Part shown: positions 11,724-23,519 of the stretch, piece after piece
Layout: every line of letters starts with the position of its first letter
How positions within the stretch are numbered: the stretch's first letter is position 1
Assembly: GCA_907163375.1 (NCBI GenBank)
Contig: CAJQUW010001973.1
Span: 930,001 to 994,000, forward strand
Source: Prostheceraeus crozeri
Lineage: Eukaryota; Platyhelminthes; Polycladida; Euryleptidae
Reading direction: 5' to 3'
DNA length: 64,000 nt
Made by a program: the position numbers and the translations under genes
Notes under the pieces: model-generated
What the model saw: only the letters and a program-made list of their open reading frames with translations
Database searches by the model: none
What the model was told of the DNA's origin: nothing

Positions 11724-12095
11724 AATTCCAGAAGGAATGTATTTAGTCAGCCGCGTGTAAGAACTGTGCAGTTTGGTCAAAAATCTTAACGTTTTTATGG
11801 CTCGAAATTCTGGAATAAAATCCCTCAATATTTGAGAAGCCGATCCAGCAAATCACAAAAGGTGATAACTTTCCTACGAAAGTACTTAAAATGCGGAAGT
11901 GGTATTGCGACTAAGTAATACCTATGCTATGTGCATATACATGTACAAGTACAGTGATTGTGTAATTTCATATTACTTGCATGACTTTCTTTCAATAACC
12001 TTCTTTCATGTTATTTTTGTTTGTGCAATTCTCGGATGTGTTTGTTTGTGCGAGTTAGTCACTTGCACGCTACGTGTCGTGAAATATATATTGAA
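11724..12095 (+). mobile_element. LINE 3' fragment (RT tail)
   Basis: In one frame from 11724 to 11918 the sequence reads NSRRNVFSQPRVRTVQFGQK, then YGSKFWNKIPQYLRSRSSK and FLRKYLKCGSGIATK. This is the standard C-terminal end of a CR1/Jockey-like reverse transcriptase ('FWN.IP..LR' block). One stop interrupts it. The 3' untranslated part seems to run to the TATTGAATTGAA tail at about 12090, where the tandem duplication begins. Confidence 0.6.
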
Positions 12096-12596
12096 TTGAA
12101 ATTGACACATTTTATTTAGGCCTAATTCCCATGTAAGCTCTCAAGGCTTCGTCTTCATGCGAACATAGAACAAGGACGCATTAAAGTTAAAAAAAGCTCA
12201 GAGCAAACAGTTGCATCATCAATGCGACCGCGTAGGCCCTACTTCAAAAATCACAAATACAACCATGCATGTATCTTCAAAATGAACACGGATTTTGTCG
12301 TTTTTCTGACAAACATCTCAACAGCAAACTGTTGAACTTCGCATTTTATATGTTTTTACAGCGCTTTCTGTTAGCATAGGCCCACAAGGTGGATAAAACA
12401 ACGTTAATTGATCTCTGTGGAAAAAAATCTTCCTGAATTGTCGTTCTTAATTCTTTCCTAAATTGAATGATATTGATTCTAAGTCTTCCTCGTCTGTCAT
12501 AGAGCATGTCTATGCATCAAATTGATGTCCAAATAAAAATTGACTTTTTCTAAATATCCCACTGAAATGAAATAACACCTTTTATGTCTCCTCCTG

Positions 12597-12604
12597 TATA
12601 TATA
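12597..12604 (+). promoter_or_regulatory. TATA-like box, copy 1
   Basis: TATATATA lies 76 bp before the ATG of the small signal-peptide ORF, a reasonable spacing for a core promoter with a short leader. No initiator was identified. Confidence 0.35.
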
Positions 12605-12679
12605 CTGAAAGTTCATCATTTTCATTTCTCATCTGTAACGATTTCAATCTGTGATAGAGTTAGCCAACAAAGTTACAAA

Positions 12680-12784
12680 ATGGACTTGCGGATGAATCAG
12701 TGTTTGATTTTTGTGTTTATTGCATTATATGCACTTGTGGCGAGAGGTGCATGCGTCAAGGGTATTGACACAGAATTTTGTTAG
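12680..12784 (+). CDS. Putative small secreted peptide (or its first exon), copy 1
   Basis: A 34-residue frame begins MDLRMNQCLIFVFIALYALV: two charged residues, then a long hydrophobic core and ARGA, a good signal peptide. The remainder, CVKGIDTEFC, has two Cys. The ATG context (AAAATGG) is favourable. The stop codon overlaps a donor-like TTA|GTAAGAA at 12784, so this may instead be exon 1 of a longer secreted protein ending in phase 2. The gene would be nested in RMT2 intron 3 on the same strand. I do not recognise the family; transcription is unproven. Confidence 0.4.
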   Translation: MDLRMNQCLIFVFIALYALVARGACVKGIDTEFC

Positions 12785-13146
12785 TAAGAATCAATTTATA
12801 TGTACATAAAGTTGTTTTATGTATAAAGTCTAAAACAACACAATGATGGATCACATCGCTGAATACGATGTGTTGTATTAAAAGCAGTTCAATCGTTCGT
12901 AAAGCCGATTTCGTGTTTTTTTTATTCTTCCATCGAATGAACTAGTTTGATGAGTGCTAGTGGCACTAAATTCATTTACTGCGCTTTGGATTACATTCGT
13001 GATGTTCTGTAAACTGACAATGACTTAGGAAAATGACAATGACTTAGGATTCGAAGAAATGCAAGACTAGAAAAAGCATTGGAAAGATAGTCATTCCTCT
13101 AATCAAGAATTGCCACTCACCCCTTACAGCCTCCTTCAGGCTTGAA

Positions 13147-13246
13147 TGCCATTTATTTTTTGGGGTTCGCCGGTGCGGATTTTTGTCCTCCACTTCATCC
13201 TGTTCTTCGCATCCTCTTCTGTCAGGTCCGTCGGCTTCAAATCCTC
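13147..13246 (-). mobile_element. LINE C-terminal scrap, copy 1
   Basis: Read on the - strand: EDLKPTDLTEEDAKNRMKWR then TKIRTGEPQK, which matches the end of LINE reverse transcriptase ORFs ('L..LGL.EEDA.DR.KWR..IR'). Only about 33 codons remain. Confidence 0.5.
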
Positions 13247-13317
13247 AGTGATGCACTACCCTCATGCACGTTTGGGTCCACCCTTTACTCCTTCCAAATC
13301 TCATAGTCATATTTTCA

Positions 13318-14310
13318 GATTGACCACTTCAAACCATATTTTATCATTTACCACTTCAATCCATTTTTTCATTGACTACTTCAATCGGTGTTTTCTCATT
13401 GACGACTTCAGTTCATGTTTTCAGATTGACCACGTCCATCGATGTTTTCTCGTTGACCACTTCAATTGATGTTTTCAGATTGACCACTTCAATTGATGTT
13501 TTTAGATTGACCACTTCAATCCATGTTTTCCGATTGACCACTTCAATCCATGTTTTCCCAATTGACCACTTCAATCGATGTTTTCCGATTGACCACTTCA
13601 ATCGATGTTTTCAGATTGACCACTTCAATCCATGTTTTCAGATTGACCACTTCAATCCATGTTTTCAGATTGACCACTTCAATCCATGTTTTCTCGATGA
13701 CTACTTCAATGGATGTTTTCTGATTGACCACTTCATTTGATGTTTTCGGATAGACCACTTCAAGTGATGTTTTCGGATAGACCACTTCAATTGATGTTTT
13801 TAGATTGACCACTTCAATCCATGTTTTCTCGATGACTACTTCAATCGATGTTTTCAGATAGACCACTTCAATCGATGTTTTCAGATTGACCACTTCAATC
13901 GATGTTTTCAGATTGACCACTTCAATTGATGTTTTCGGATAGACCACTTCAATTGATGTTTTTAGATAGACCACTTCAATTGATGTTTTTAGATTGACCA
14001 CTTCAATCCATGTTTTCTCGATGACTACTTCAATTGATGTTTTCGGATAGACCACTTCAATTGATTTTTTCGGATAGACCACTTCAATCGATGTTTTCAG
14101 ATTGACCACTTCAATCGATGTTTTCTCGATGACTACTTCAATTGATGTTTTCGGATAGATCACTTCAATTGATGTTTTCGGATAGACCACTTCAATCGAT
14201 GTTTTCAGATTGACCACTTCAATCGATGTTTTCAGATTGACCACTTCAATTGATGTTTTCAGATTGACCACGTCAATCGATGTTTTCTCGATGACCACTT
14301 CAATTTACAT
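13318..14310. repeat. 27-bp minisatellite, copy 1
   Basis: About 36 tandem units close to TTCAATCGATGTTTTC + AGATTGACCAC. Variants occur at the middle (CGAT/TGAT/CCAT) and near the end (AGATTGACC, GGATAGACC, TCGATGACTA). Because 27 is a multiple of three and the unit has no stops in several frames, it makes long artificial open frames on both strands, such as repeating TSIEVVNLK. The order of variants differs from the array at 16747. Confidence 0.95.
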
Positions 14311-15114
14311 GTTCCCAAAACCAATAATTGTAGTGACACTTTTTCTCGACATTTTAATGGTGAAGTACCACTGTCTCTTGCCTTACTGGGCAGCTAATTG
14401 GTGATTGATTCGTCTGTATTGCTTCCTTCCATCCGTGAAGTGATTGGCCCACCGTAATTTAACACTGGTTGATGTGGTAGAGCGGCTTCTTGCCATCGGG
14501 ATGCAGTTTTGTCCAAATAAACTGCTTCACTTTGAAGTGTTTTCAAGACGACGTCTTTTCATTTGTCATTTCAATCTACAAAGTCGCTGCTGTAAAAAGT
14601 GATATTCTGAGTTTTGTCTGCGATTTACTTTGAAATCAGAATTCAGAATATGCATTTTACTTCTCAGTTTCATCAGTATGAACCAAAGAGTTAAAATGCT
14701 AATTTGGTTAATGGTAGAAAATTTGAGAAATTTTTTGTCCATTCACAGCTCACATCTTTCAACCCTCAACCACTTGATAGGCCTTCTTTTAACAAATGCG
14801 ACATGCATTGTAATTACAAGCGTAAAAGCTCAGGAAAATGTACATTTTTGGCAGAAATAAGACACTTAACGAAATTGACGATAATTTTGTGATTCAATTT
14901 TTCCGAAATTCAATATAATTGCTAGACGACCATCTGTGATTCATCTCGTCGGAGATACCCTCTCCACGGGTAACAAAATCAGCGATGTTCGCAAAAGAGT
15001 TACAGGAGGCACATATAAATCTAATAAGAAGCAGGCTTCGGTTTTCGGTGACATGACATTTGTCTGTGTTTTCTGTAATTATGTGGGAATTCCTTTTTTG
15101 AGTGCACCATCTTA

Positions 15115-15514
15115 AGGTGGATTCATGCTTCAGATTCAATCGCGATTCTAGCGTAGCTTTTCAATCTAAATGCAAAATCAGTCTACTCGTAGATTGAATC
15201 AGGATTGAAGCCGGTTTCAATCTTGCTTGCATCTAGCTTCAAACGCTACGCTACTATAGGGCGTAGATTTTCAATCGAGCGTGAAAACCTACGCTCAAGC
15301 GAGAATAGATCGATGTCCTATTTGAGGGTGAAGCTATGCTACTAAGTGTTAGGATGAATGAATAATCGAATAGGCGGCGCACATTTGACATCATCACGAT
15401 GCAGTATGCAAGTGTGCAGCAGTCAATAGGGCTCCATGCATAGGTTACTCGCGATTAGCCGTTCGCTAAGCAAATCATTGTTATTTGTCATTCGATAGAA
15501 AATGGCCCCTCCGA
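15115..15514 (+). mobile_element. PIF/Harbinger element, left end cut by duplication
   Basis: Begins with AGGTGGATTCATGCTTCAGA after TTA at 15112-15114. It is identical in layout to the first 400 bp of 18541-19590 and stops abruptly at the duplication junction in the MADF-type ORF. Confidence 0.8.
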
Positions 15515-16023
15515 ATATTGAATTGAAATTGACACATTTTATTTAGGCCTAATTCCCATGTAAGCTCTCAAGGCTTCGTCTTCATGCGAACATAGAACAA
15601 GGACGCATTAAAGTTAAAAAAAGCTCAGAGCAAACAGTTGCATCATCAATGCGACCGCGTAGGCCCTACTTCAAAAATCACAAATACAACCATGCATGTA
15701 TCTTCAAAATGAACACGGATTTTGTCGTTTTTCTGACAAACATCTCAACAGCAAACTGTTGAACTTCGCATTTTATATGTTCTTACAGCGCTTTCTGTTA
15801 GCATAGGCCCACAAGGTGGATAAAACAACGTTAATTGATCTCTGTGGAAAAAAATCTTCCTGAATTGTCGTTCTTAATTCTTTCCTAAATTGAATGATAT
15901 TGATTCTAAGTCTTCCTCGTCTGTCATAGAGCATGTCTATGCATCAAATTGATGTCCAAATAAAAATTGACTTTTTCTAAATATCCCACTGAAATGAAAT
16001 AACACCTTTTATGTCTCCTCCTG

Positions 16024-16031
16024 TATATATA
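16024..16031 (+). promoter_or_regulatory. TATA-like box, copy 2
   Basis: The same TATATATA motif as in copy 1, at the same distance before the second signal-peptide ORF. Confidence 0.3.
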
Positions 16032-16106
16032 CTGAAAGTTCATCATTTTCATTTCTCATCTGTAACGATTTCAATCTGTGATAGAGTTAGCCAACAAAGT
16101 TACAAA

Positions 16107-16196
16107 ATGGACTTGCGGATGAATCAGTGTTTGATTTTTGTGTTTATTGCATTATATGCACTTGTGGCGAGAGGTGCATGGCGTCAAGGGTATTGA
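16107..16196 (+). pseudogene. Putative secreted peptide, copy 2, frame-shifted
   Basis: Identical signal-peptide region to 12680, but one extra G after GCAT changes the tail from ACVKGIDTEFC to AWRQGY and a stop. Either this copy gained the base or copy 1 lost it; with only two copies the ancestral state cannot be told. The donor-like GTAAGAA downstream is still present. Confidence 0.4.
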
Positions 16197-16575
16197 CACA
16201 GAATTTTGTTAGTAAGAATCAATTTATATGTACATAAAGTTGTTTTATGTATAAAGTCTAAAACAACACAATGATGGATCACATCGCTGAATACGATGTG
16301 TTGTATTAAAAGCAGTTCAATCGTTCGTAAAGCCGATTTCGTGTTTTTTTTTATTCTTTCATCGAATGAACTAGTTTGATGAGTGCTAGTGGCACTAAAT
16401 TCATTTACTGCGCTTTGGATTACATTCGTGATGTTCTGTAAACTGACAATGACTTAGGAAAATGACAATGACTTAGGATTCGAAGAAATGCAAGACTAGA
16501 AAAAGCATTGGAAAGATAGTCATTCCTCTAATCAAGAATTGCCACTCACCCCTTACAGCCTCCTTCAGGCTTGAA

Positions 16576-16675
16576 TGCCATTTATTTTTTGGGGTTCGCC
16601 GGTGCGGATTTTTGTCCTCCACTTCATCCTGTTCTTCGCATCCTCTTCTGTCAGGTCCGTCGGCTTCAAATCCTC
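16576..16675 (-). mobile_element. LINE C-terminal scrap, copy 2
   Basis: Duplicated copy of 13147-13246 with the same coding remnant. Confidence 0.5.
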
Positions 16676-16746
16676 AGTGATGCACTACCCTCATGCACGT
16701 TTGGGTCCACCCTTTACTCCTTCCAAATCTCATAGTCATATTTTCA

Positions 16747-17738
16747 GATTGACCACTTCAAACCATATTTTATCATTTACCACTTCAATCCATTTTTTCA
16801 TTGACTACTTCAATCGATGTTTTCTCATTGACGACTTCAGTTCATGTTTTCAGATTGACCACGTCCATCGATGTTTTCTCGTTGACCACTTCAATTGATG
16901 TTTTCAGATTGACCACTTCAATTGATGTTTTTAGATTGACCACTTCAATCCATGTTTTCCCATTGACCACTTCAATCGATGTTTTCCGATTGACCACTTC
17001 AATCGATGTTTTCAGATTGACCACTTCAATCCATGTTTTCCCATTGACCACTTCAATCCATGTTTTCAGATTGACCACTTCAATCGATGTTTTCAGATTG
17101 ACCACTTCAATCGATGTTTTCAGATTGACCACTTCAATCCATGTTTTCAGATTGACCACTTCAATCCATGTTTTCCGATTGACCACTTAAATCCATGTTT
17201 TCTCGATGACTACTTCAATGGATGTTTTCAGATTGACCACTTCAATTGATGTTTTCAGATAGACCACTTCAATTGATGTTTTTAGATTGACCACTTCAAT
17301 CCATGTTTTCTCGATGACTACTTCAATCGATGTTTTCAGATAGACCACTTCAATCGATGTTTTCAGATTGACCACTTCAATCGATGTTTTCAGATTGACC
17401 ACTTCAATCCATGTTTTCTCGATGACTACTTCAATGGATGTTTTCTGATTGACCACTTCATTTGATGTTTTCGGATAGACCACTTCAATTGATGTTTTCG
17501 GATAGACCACTTCAATTGATGTTTTTAGATTGACCACTTCAATCCATGTTTTCTCGATGACTACTTCAATTGATGTTTTCGGATAGATCACTTCAATTGA
17601 TGTTTTCGGATAGACCACTTCAATCGATGTTTTCAGATTGACCACTTCAATCGATGTTTTCAGATTGACCACTTCAATTGATGTTTTCAGATTGACCACG
17701 TCAATCGATGATTTCTCATTGACCACTTCAATTTACAT
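16747..17738. repeat. 27-bp minisatellite, copy 2
   Basis: Same 27-bp unit as 13318-14310 and nearly the same total length (982 against 983 bp between matching flanks), but the order of unit variants differs. The arrays have therefore been reshuffled internally, or represent two alleles. Confidence 0.95.
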
Positions 17739-18927
17739 GTTCCCAAAACCAATAATTGTAGTGACACTTTTTCTCGACATTTTAATGGTGAAGTACCACT
17801 GCCTCTTGCCTTACTGGGCAGCTAATGGGTGATTGATTCGTCTGTATTGCTTCCTTCCATCCGTGAATGATTGGCCCACCGTAATTTAACACTGGTTGAT
17901 GTAGTAGAGCGGCTTCTTGCCATCGGGATGCAGTTTTGTCCAAATAAACTGCTTCACTTTGAAGTGTTTTCAAGACGACGTCTTTTCATTTGTCATTTCA
18001 ATCTACAAAGTCGCTGCTGTAAAAAGTGATATTCTGAGTTTTGTCTGCGATTTACCTTGAAATCAGAATTCAGAATATGCATTTTACTTCTCAGTTTCAT
18101 CAGTATGAACCAAAAAGTTAAAATGCTAATTTGGTTAATGGTAGAAAATTTGAGAAATTTTTTGTCCATTCACAGCTCACATCTTTCAACCCTCAACCAC
18201 TTGATACGCCTTCTTTTAACAAATGCGACATGCATTGTAATTACAAGCGTAAAAGCTCAGGAAAATGTACATTTTTGGCAGAAATAAGACACTTAACGAA
18301 ATTGACGATAATTTTGTGATTCAATTTTTCCGAAATCAATATAATTGCTAGACGACCATCTGTGATTCATCTCGTCGGAGATACCCTCTCCACGGGTAAC
18401 AAAATCAGCGATGTTCGCAAAAGAGTTACAGGAGGCACATATAAATCTAATAAGAAGCAGGCTTCGGTTTTCGGTGACATGACATTTGTCTGTGTTTTCT
18501 GTAATTATGTGGGAATTCCTTTTTTGAGTGCACCATCTTAAGGTGGATTCATGCTTCAGATTCAATCGCGATTCTAGCGTAGCTTTTCAATCTAAATGCA
18601 AAATCAGTCTACTCGTAGATTGAATCAGGATTGAAGCCGGTTTCAATCTTGCTTGCATCTAGCTTCAAACGCTACGCTACTATAGGGCGTAGATTTTCAA
18701 TCGAGCGTGAAAACCTACGCTCAAGCGAGAATAGATCGATGTCCTATTTGAGGGTGAAGCTATGCTACTAAGTGTTAGGATGAATGAATAATCGAATAGG
18801 CAGCGCACATTTGACATCATCACGATGCAGTATGCAAGTGTGCAGCAGTCAATAGGGCTCCATGCATAGGTTACTCGCGATTAGCCGTTCGCTAAGCAAA
18901 TCATTGTTATTTGTCATTCGATAGAAA

Positions 18928-19108
18928 ATGGCCCCTCCGAAGCAATACCCTTATGAGGTAGAACTTCTTGTTAGCGACATTAAAAATATATGAGCATCTG
19001 CACGATGCATCCTCGCAGTTTCATATGAACCAGGAGATGACCAATGCAACCTACATGAAAGTGGCCCAAGCTTTGAATTTGACCGAACCTCAGAAACGCA
19101 CAATTTAA
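18928..19108 (+). pseudogene. MADF-like Harbinger accessory ORF remnant
   Basis: The start reads MAPPKQYPYEVELLVSDIKN. A one-base shift near 18990 leads into YEHLHDASSQFHMNQEMTNA, then YMKVAQALNLTEPQKRTI and a stop. The pattern fits the MADF/Myb-like DNA-binding protein that accompanies Harbinger transposases. Only the N-terminal part is left, with one frameshift. Confidence 0.5.
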
Positions 19109-19267
19109 GTTTAATCATCATTTGACCGAGTACTTCATGGGAATATCAGTTATTGATGAAGTAATTGTATATTAAATGGTGTATATTAGTAAAGGTGTCT
19201 CTAAACCCAGATGTTTAAGCAATGCTGGAAACATTCGTGTGAAGCTGAACATTTTGTCATGATCTGC

Positions 19268-19519
19268 TTAGAGATATACGGGCACTAGGCGATGGTATTG
19301 TCCATACAGTACGCGTTTGGTATTCAACGGATGCACGTACCATCTTCTCTGTGAATTTCGACACAATCTGAACAACAAGGATAGCTCAATGAAGTCTCTC
19401 TCTGACATCAGAGACATGCTCGCGCTAGTTCGAGGCATAAATGACTGAAGCATGAACGCCAGTTGAAATAGTGTCAAAACATAATCTAGATGAAATTTCA
19501 ATCTTGATTGGAATTGCAT
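19268..19519 (-). pseudogene. Harbinger transposase N-terminal remnant
   Basis: The - strand frame contains LLFRLCRNSQRRWYVHPLNT then GQYHRLVPVYL. This matches the conserved start of Harbinger transposases ('RRR.WVHP....R...GE.H.LV.EL'). The DDE nuclease domain is missing, so the element cannot move itself. Confidence 0.7.
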
Positions 19520-19593
19520 TTAGATTGATTTTCAATCTAGGTTGAAATTACATCTAGATTAGAAATTGACGCTCAAGTATGAATCCAGCTTTA

Positions 19594-22500
19594 GGTCATG
19601 CATATCATGTACATACCATTGTTTAAGAAGTTAACACGCATTGTGATTTATCAAATCGTCATCTTGTCGTCAAGCGCCTCATCCTGATTATAATTTAACT
19701 GAAACTTATTAAGTCTTTCTTTACTTTTTACACATCACCGATCGGAGGCGTAAGCAGGGTGACCAAATGGTCCCTATTTGTCCTTATTTCGAGCCCAGGC
19801 CTTTATATATGGATCTGTTAAAAAAATCATAAAGCTCCATAAAATTTGTATGAATACCCACTCTTGCTGATGCACGAGGGACGTTTTATGAATTTCTTGA
19901 AGGAAAAAGGATTTAACATCAATCAATACACTCATTAATATATATTATTATACTTCCTAAGTCTTATACTTAAGATCAACCAGTTCTTGTAATTTTATCG
20001 TGAATATTAAGTGACACGAGAAAATATAAGAGACATTACAGGTAGCCATATAGCATATACGTATTCATCTTGTTATTGACATCACGGAAATGTACATGCA
20101 TGATTGTATGGGTACTGTGCACTTAATTATGAACGCGGCTAGTAACATAGGTTTTGCTTTTGCTACAGAAGCCCATTCTGGATGTAGAAATGGCACAGAA
20201 GAATCTCGTTCAATTCTATCTTAATAACATTGATCTTACCACGTATCAAAATTTGTATCTGCAAGCACATGTGCATCGATCCCTTATGTATTATTTATAA
20301 TATTAATTCATACTATGGCCTTCCAATACCAAAACGTACACGTAGATGAATTGACGTGAGGACAACTCTTTTCTTTTAGGTCTTTTGCCTTTAGCCTCTT
20401 CTATGGATATGCAGTGCATGCATACACTTGTTCAGTGTTTAGTTCACCGTTGTATTTTATGCTTTCTCGTAAAGGGGGAGCTTTTTTAGAGAGATTTCTT
20501 ACCTCATATGTTTGTACCGGGTGCCATCGATCTGTTGAAACTCTTTGAATTATTAAGCGTGCATTGAGACAAATAATATATCATGCATATTGCCCTTTGT
20601 GTTAAGTTTCTTTTTATGCGTGTTATAAATTGTGGACGAGTGTACCGCTTATCTGTGAAAGAAGTTCAGTACCGGTAATGTAGAATTGTGTAGCGACTCC
20701 TTCATAAAGTATGTTGTCTCATAGGATTCTGAGTATTGATAGTCCTTTGTCACAAGTTGTTATTTTGAAGATGGTTCCATACTCTGAATTTGTAATAGGC
20801 CCGCATCATATTTAAAAAAATTACATCTTCGTTGACTTTGTTGAACGCTGTTTTATTGTGATGAATTGTTTCAAAAATCATAATCGTGATGTCCCAGATA
20901 TGTATGTGTTTTCTTTATTTCGCGATCATGTTGAATGATAGATAGTCAATATCTGTATATCTGACCATTTCTGAAAATATGCATACACCGATGTGATATT
21001 CGATCACATACTTCGTATCTGCTGAGTGTGTAGTCTTTGCAGTACCCACATTTAAATTCCATGCATCGTGTGAACCTTCATGAATTTGCACTTTCAAGGG
21101 AATCTGTTTATTACGAACTGGTCTATTAGGATAAAATCAATGGATGTTATTATCCTCAAATAATTTGACATGTTTTCCATTAGATATTTTATCGAAATAA
21201 TTGATGTTTATCGTGTACACAACTGATTATCGTGTGCTTTTAGAGGAGACTAAGAGTATTCGGTCTGTCTCGTATATACAAGTCCAAAAAAAGAAAGATA
21301 TAAGCCTCATAGAATTTTAAGAGTTTTCGAGCATATTGAGCATTTGCGATACAGACGGGTCAGAAGTCAACATGAATTCCAATTAGTGGATAATAATCCT
21401 AATGTATGCATATTTCTAGAGGTCTTGTAAAGGTTTTCGATGATGAAATTCGAGGTCTGTATTTTCTGAAAAGTCGTTTGGCCAGCCTGAATACACATGT
21501 AGGATAGCAAAATGACTTCCATGCTGAAAATTATGACTAATGTGACTTTGCTAGTGCTTCCCGCTCAAAACTTGCTTTATGAGGGATGAGGGTGCCATGA
21601 AAATTTTCTATATTAATATGAGACTGATGGAAATCTCTGATTTAGTCCGTACCACTACCGCTCTTAGCGCTTAATCAGCGGTGAGAATAGGCATTTCATT
21701 CTTCCAGAGTGAGGCATCAGTAATTAAGGTATTTTAGTCAGACAACATCGAGGTGCTCATATTTAAGTCAGTGAAAGGGTTCTCAAAAGTTTCAATCCGC
21801 CAACAGTTGGACATAATTATGAGCTTTTTTATCCTGTCTGATAAGAACAACAATCGGGTAGAACTCGGAAGACACGCAGATTCCTAGCAGCCATGGATGG
21901 CGTGCACTGCATTTTTCGGAAGTCCAATTTTCATAAGTTGCCAGAATACTGGCATCGATACGTCTAATCTTGCTTTGTCTTGCATATTTCCCGGTAATGT
22001 CTATCCACTGATAGGAATCAATGATGGTTCTGTCCGGACGTCTTTGTATACCTGTGAAATCAACTCAACTTCAAGGTCTCTCAATTCGTTATGACGCATG
22101 TAAACAAAACCACTCAACTTGCAAATGAGTAAATGATTTATAAATAATATTCACTTCTCCACATGCTCACCTTTTTGCCACACCAGCGACTGAATTGCCA
22201 GATCTAAACGAAAGAGGATCATGAAATTCTACTTTATTTAGATGGAATTCATGATCAATCAAAGGTGAGGTAGTCAACCAGGTGGAACTACATTTTCGCA
22301 ATTTGCCTCCACAAATCTCACTATTTCATGTGTCAAGGATTGAGTCTGATGAAATTTTGTGTTAATTAACAATGCTTTTTTGCACACAATTTCGTTACTT
22401 CTACATTTTATTTCATCAAAAACCTAATCACCGAATTTGCTGTTTTTGGTGTACTTACGCGAGGCTGTGTCACATGTCGAGTTTTCAAAATTCTTATCAG

Positions 22501-23232
22501 CCTCTGTTATGGGATTTTCTATTCCTAATCCACCCATTAATGCCGGCAAAGTCATCAAGACTCACATACATGTAGAATAAGCTGACGTTTAAGTTCTTAT
22601 TTGCTTCATCGATGCACCTTTTCTGCTTGACTTAGTCTCTTCCATGAATTTTCTAGATTAGACTTAATACATATGTAGAACTTCTACAGAGGATTCATGA
22701 TCATGTATTAAATGAACAGTATATTCCAGCAGCTTATTCTTAATCAAGTGATGATCCTTTTCCTGATCAACGCACACAAATCGAAGATTTTCACGAAGAG
22801 CTTTAATGCATTTCGAAAAGTCTCCTAATTCAGTTTTGGTGAAATGCATTGCAAGCTTGGTACGTTCATATAGGTATTTGGTCATCCATTTTCCATTATA
22901 AAACTTAATGACCATAGAGATCTGGTTTAGAAGAGGCCAAGTCCGCACAGTCCACAAGTTTTATTTTTTATTGATTTTTTGCAGTCTAGGAATTTTATAA
23001 TCTTATGTTTTGTTATTTCTAGCTCCAGTGAGCTGCATGTTCTCTAATTCGACAATAGATTACAACAGTCCTTTATGATGTAGACCTACTTATTGTACAT
23101 ATACCCGGCCATACAATCATCATTGCATTCGCCTATTTTCTCATGATCTCAAGGGTAGTCAAATATCACATGCAGATAGTTCATTTGCAGTGTTATTTAT
23201 TTTTTATGATTTCATTGAACTATAATTTTCAG
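19594..23232. other. RMT2 intron 3, right part, no gene seen
   Basis: About 3.6 kb without a supported gene or element. A 97-codon - strand frame at 22664-22957 is helix-rich and might be an old coding scrap, but I do not recognise it. Confidence 0.4.
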
Positions 23233-23519
23233 GTTTTGGAAAAATTGAAAACAAGTGGTTGGTCAGATAAGCCAGGAGTTCGAATTTTTGAAGGTCGGTG
23301 GCAAGAAGTCGTGCCTAAATTACGGGATGAAGGTTTTCAGTTTGATGGAGTATTTTTCGATACATATGCAGAAGATGATCTAGATTTGAATGAATTTCAT
23401 GACATACTTCCATCAATACTGAAAGTCAATGGCCGCTACTCTTTCTATAATGGTCAGTGTCCGGACAATGTATTTTTCCATGGAGTCGCGTGTGAAGTGA
23501 TTCGTCTCCAACTGATCAA
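23233..23519 (+). CDS. RMT2-like methyltransferase, exon 4
   Basis: Acceptor AATTTTCAG before 23233 (phase 0). The donor is ATCAA|GTAAGC at 23520, so the exon ends after two bases of a Lys codon. It continues the Rossmann domain: PGVRIFEGRWQEVVPKLRDE, then FDGVFFDTYAEDDLDLNEFH, which carries the FDT-Y-E active-site segment shared with GAMT and Rmt2, and GRYSFYNGQCPDNVFF. The apparent TAA just after the exon is part of the donor. Intron 3 before it is about 12.2 kb. Confidence 0.93.

Larger units (their letters stand above)
12088..15514 (+). repeat. 3.4-kb tandem duplication, copy 1
   Basis: A 3,427-bp unit repeated head to tail with 15515-18941. Outside the minisatellite the copies differ only at scattered bases and 1-bp indels. 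The unit starts at the tail of a LINE (ATTGAATTGAAATTGAC) and ends inside a PIF/Harbinger element, at GCCCCTCCGAA. It carries a TATA-like box and a small signal-peptide ORF, a LINE scrap, a 27-bp minisatellite and the left 400 bp of the Harbinger element. Confidence 0.93.
15515..18941 (+). repeat. 3.4-kb tandem duplication, copy 2
   Basis: Second copy of 12088-15514, also 3,427 bp. After its end at GCCCCTCCGAA the original Harbinger sequence continues (GCAATACCCTTATGAGG), so this copy joins the ancestral right flank and copy 1 the ancestral left flank. Confidence 0.93.
18541..19590. mobile_element. PIF/Harbinger element, internally deleted
   Basis: The left end AGGTGGATTCATGCTTCAGA and the right end, read inward, AGCTGGATTCATACTTGAGC are imperfect terminal inverted repeats. 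TTA flanks both sides (18538-18540 and 19591-19593), the 3-bp target duplication of PIF/Harbinger. At 1,050 bp it is far shorter than an autonomous element. It keeps scraps of the two usual Harbinger genes, a DNA-binding (MADF/Myb-like) ORF and the transposase, in opposite orientations. Subterminal parts contain several TTTCAATCTAGATTG-like repeats and an inverted GCGTAGC / GCTACGC pair. Confidence 0.85.

Noticed and set aside
13543-14298. 251-codon frame of TSIEVVNLK repeats and similar frames on both strands, also at 16801-17726
   Set aside because: They arise from a 27-bp tandem repeat without stops; frames are open on both strands and the unit order is not conserved between copies.
14749-14892. 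Cys-bearing stretch after an acceptor-like AG as exon 2 of the 12680 ORF
   Set aside because: Exon 1 ends in phase 2, and the frame carrying KCDMHCNYKRKSSGKC needs phase 0. Joining in the available phase gives an unconvincing protein.
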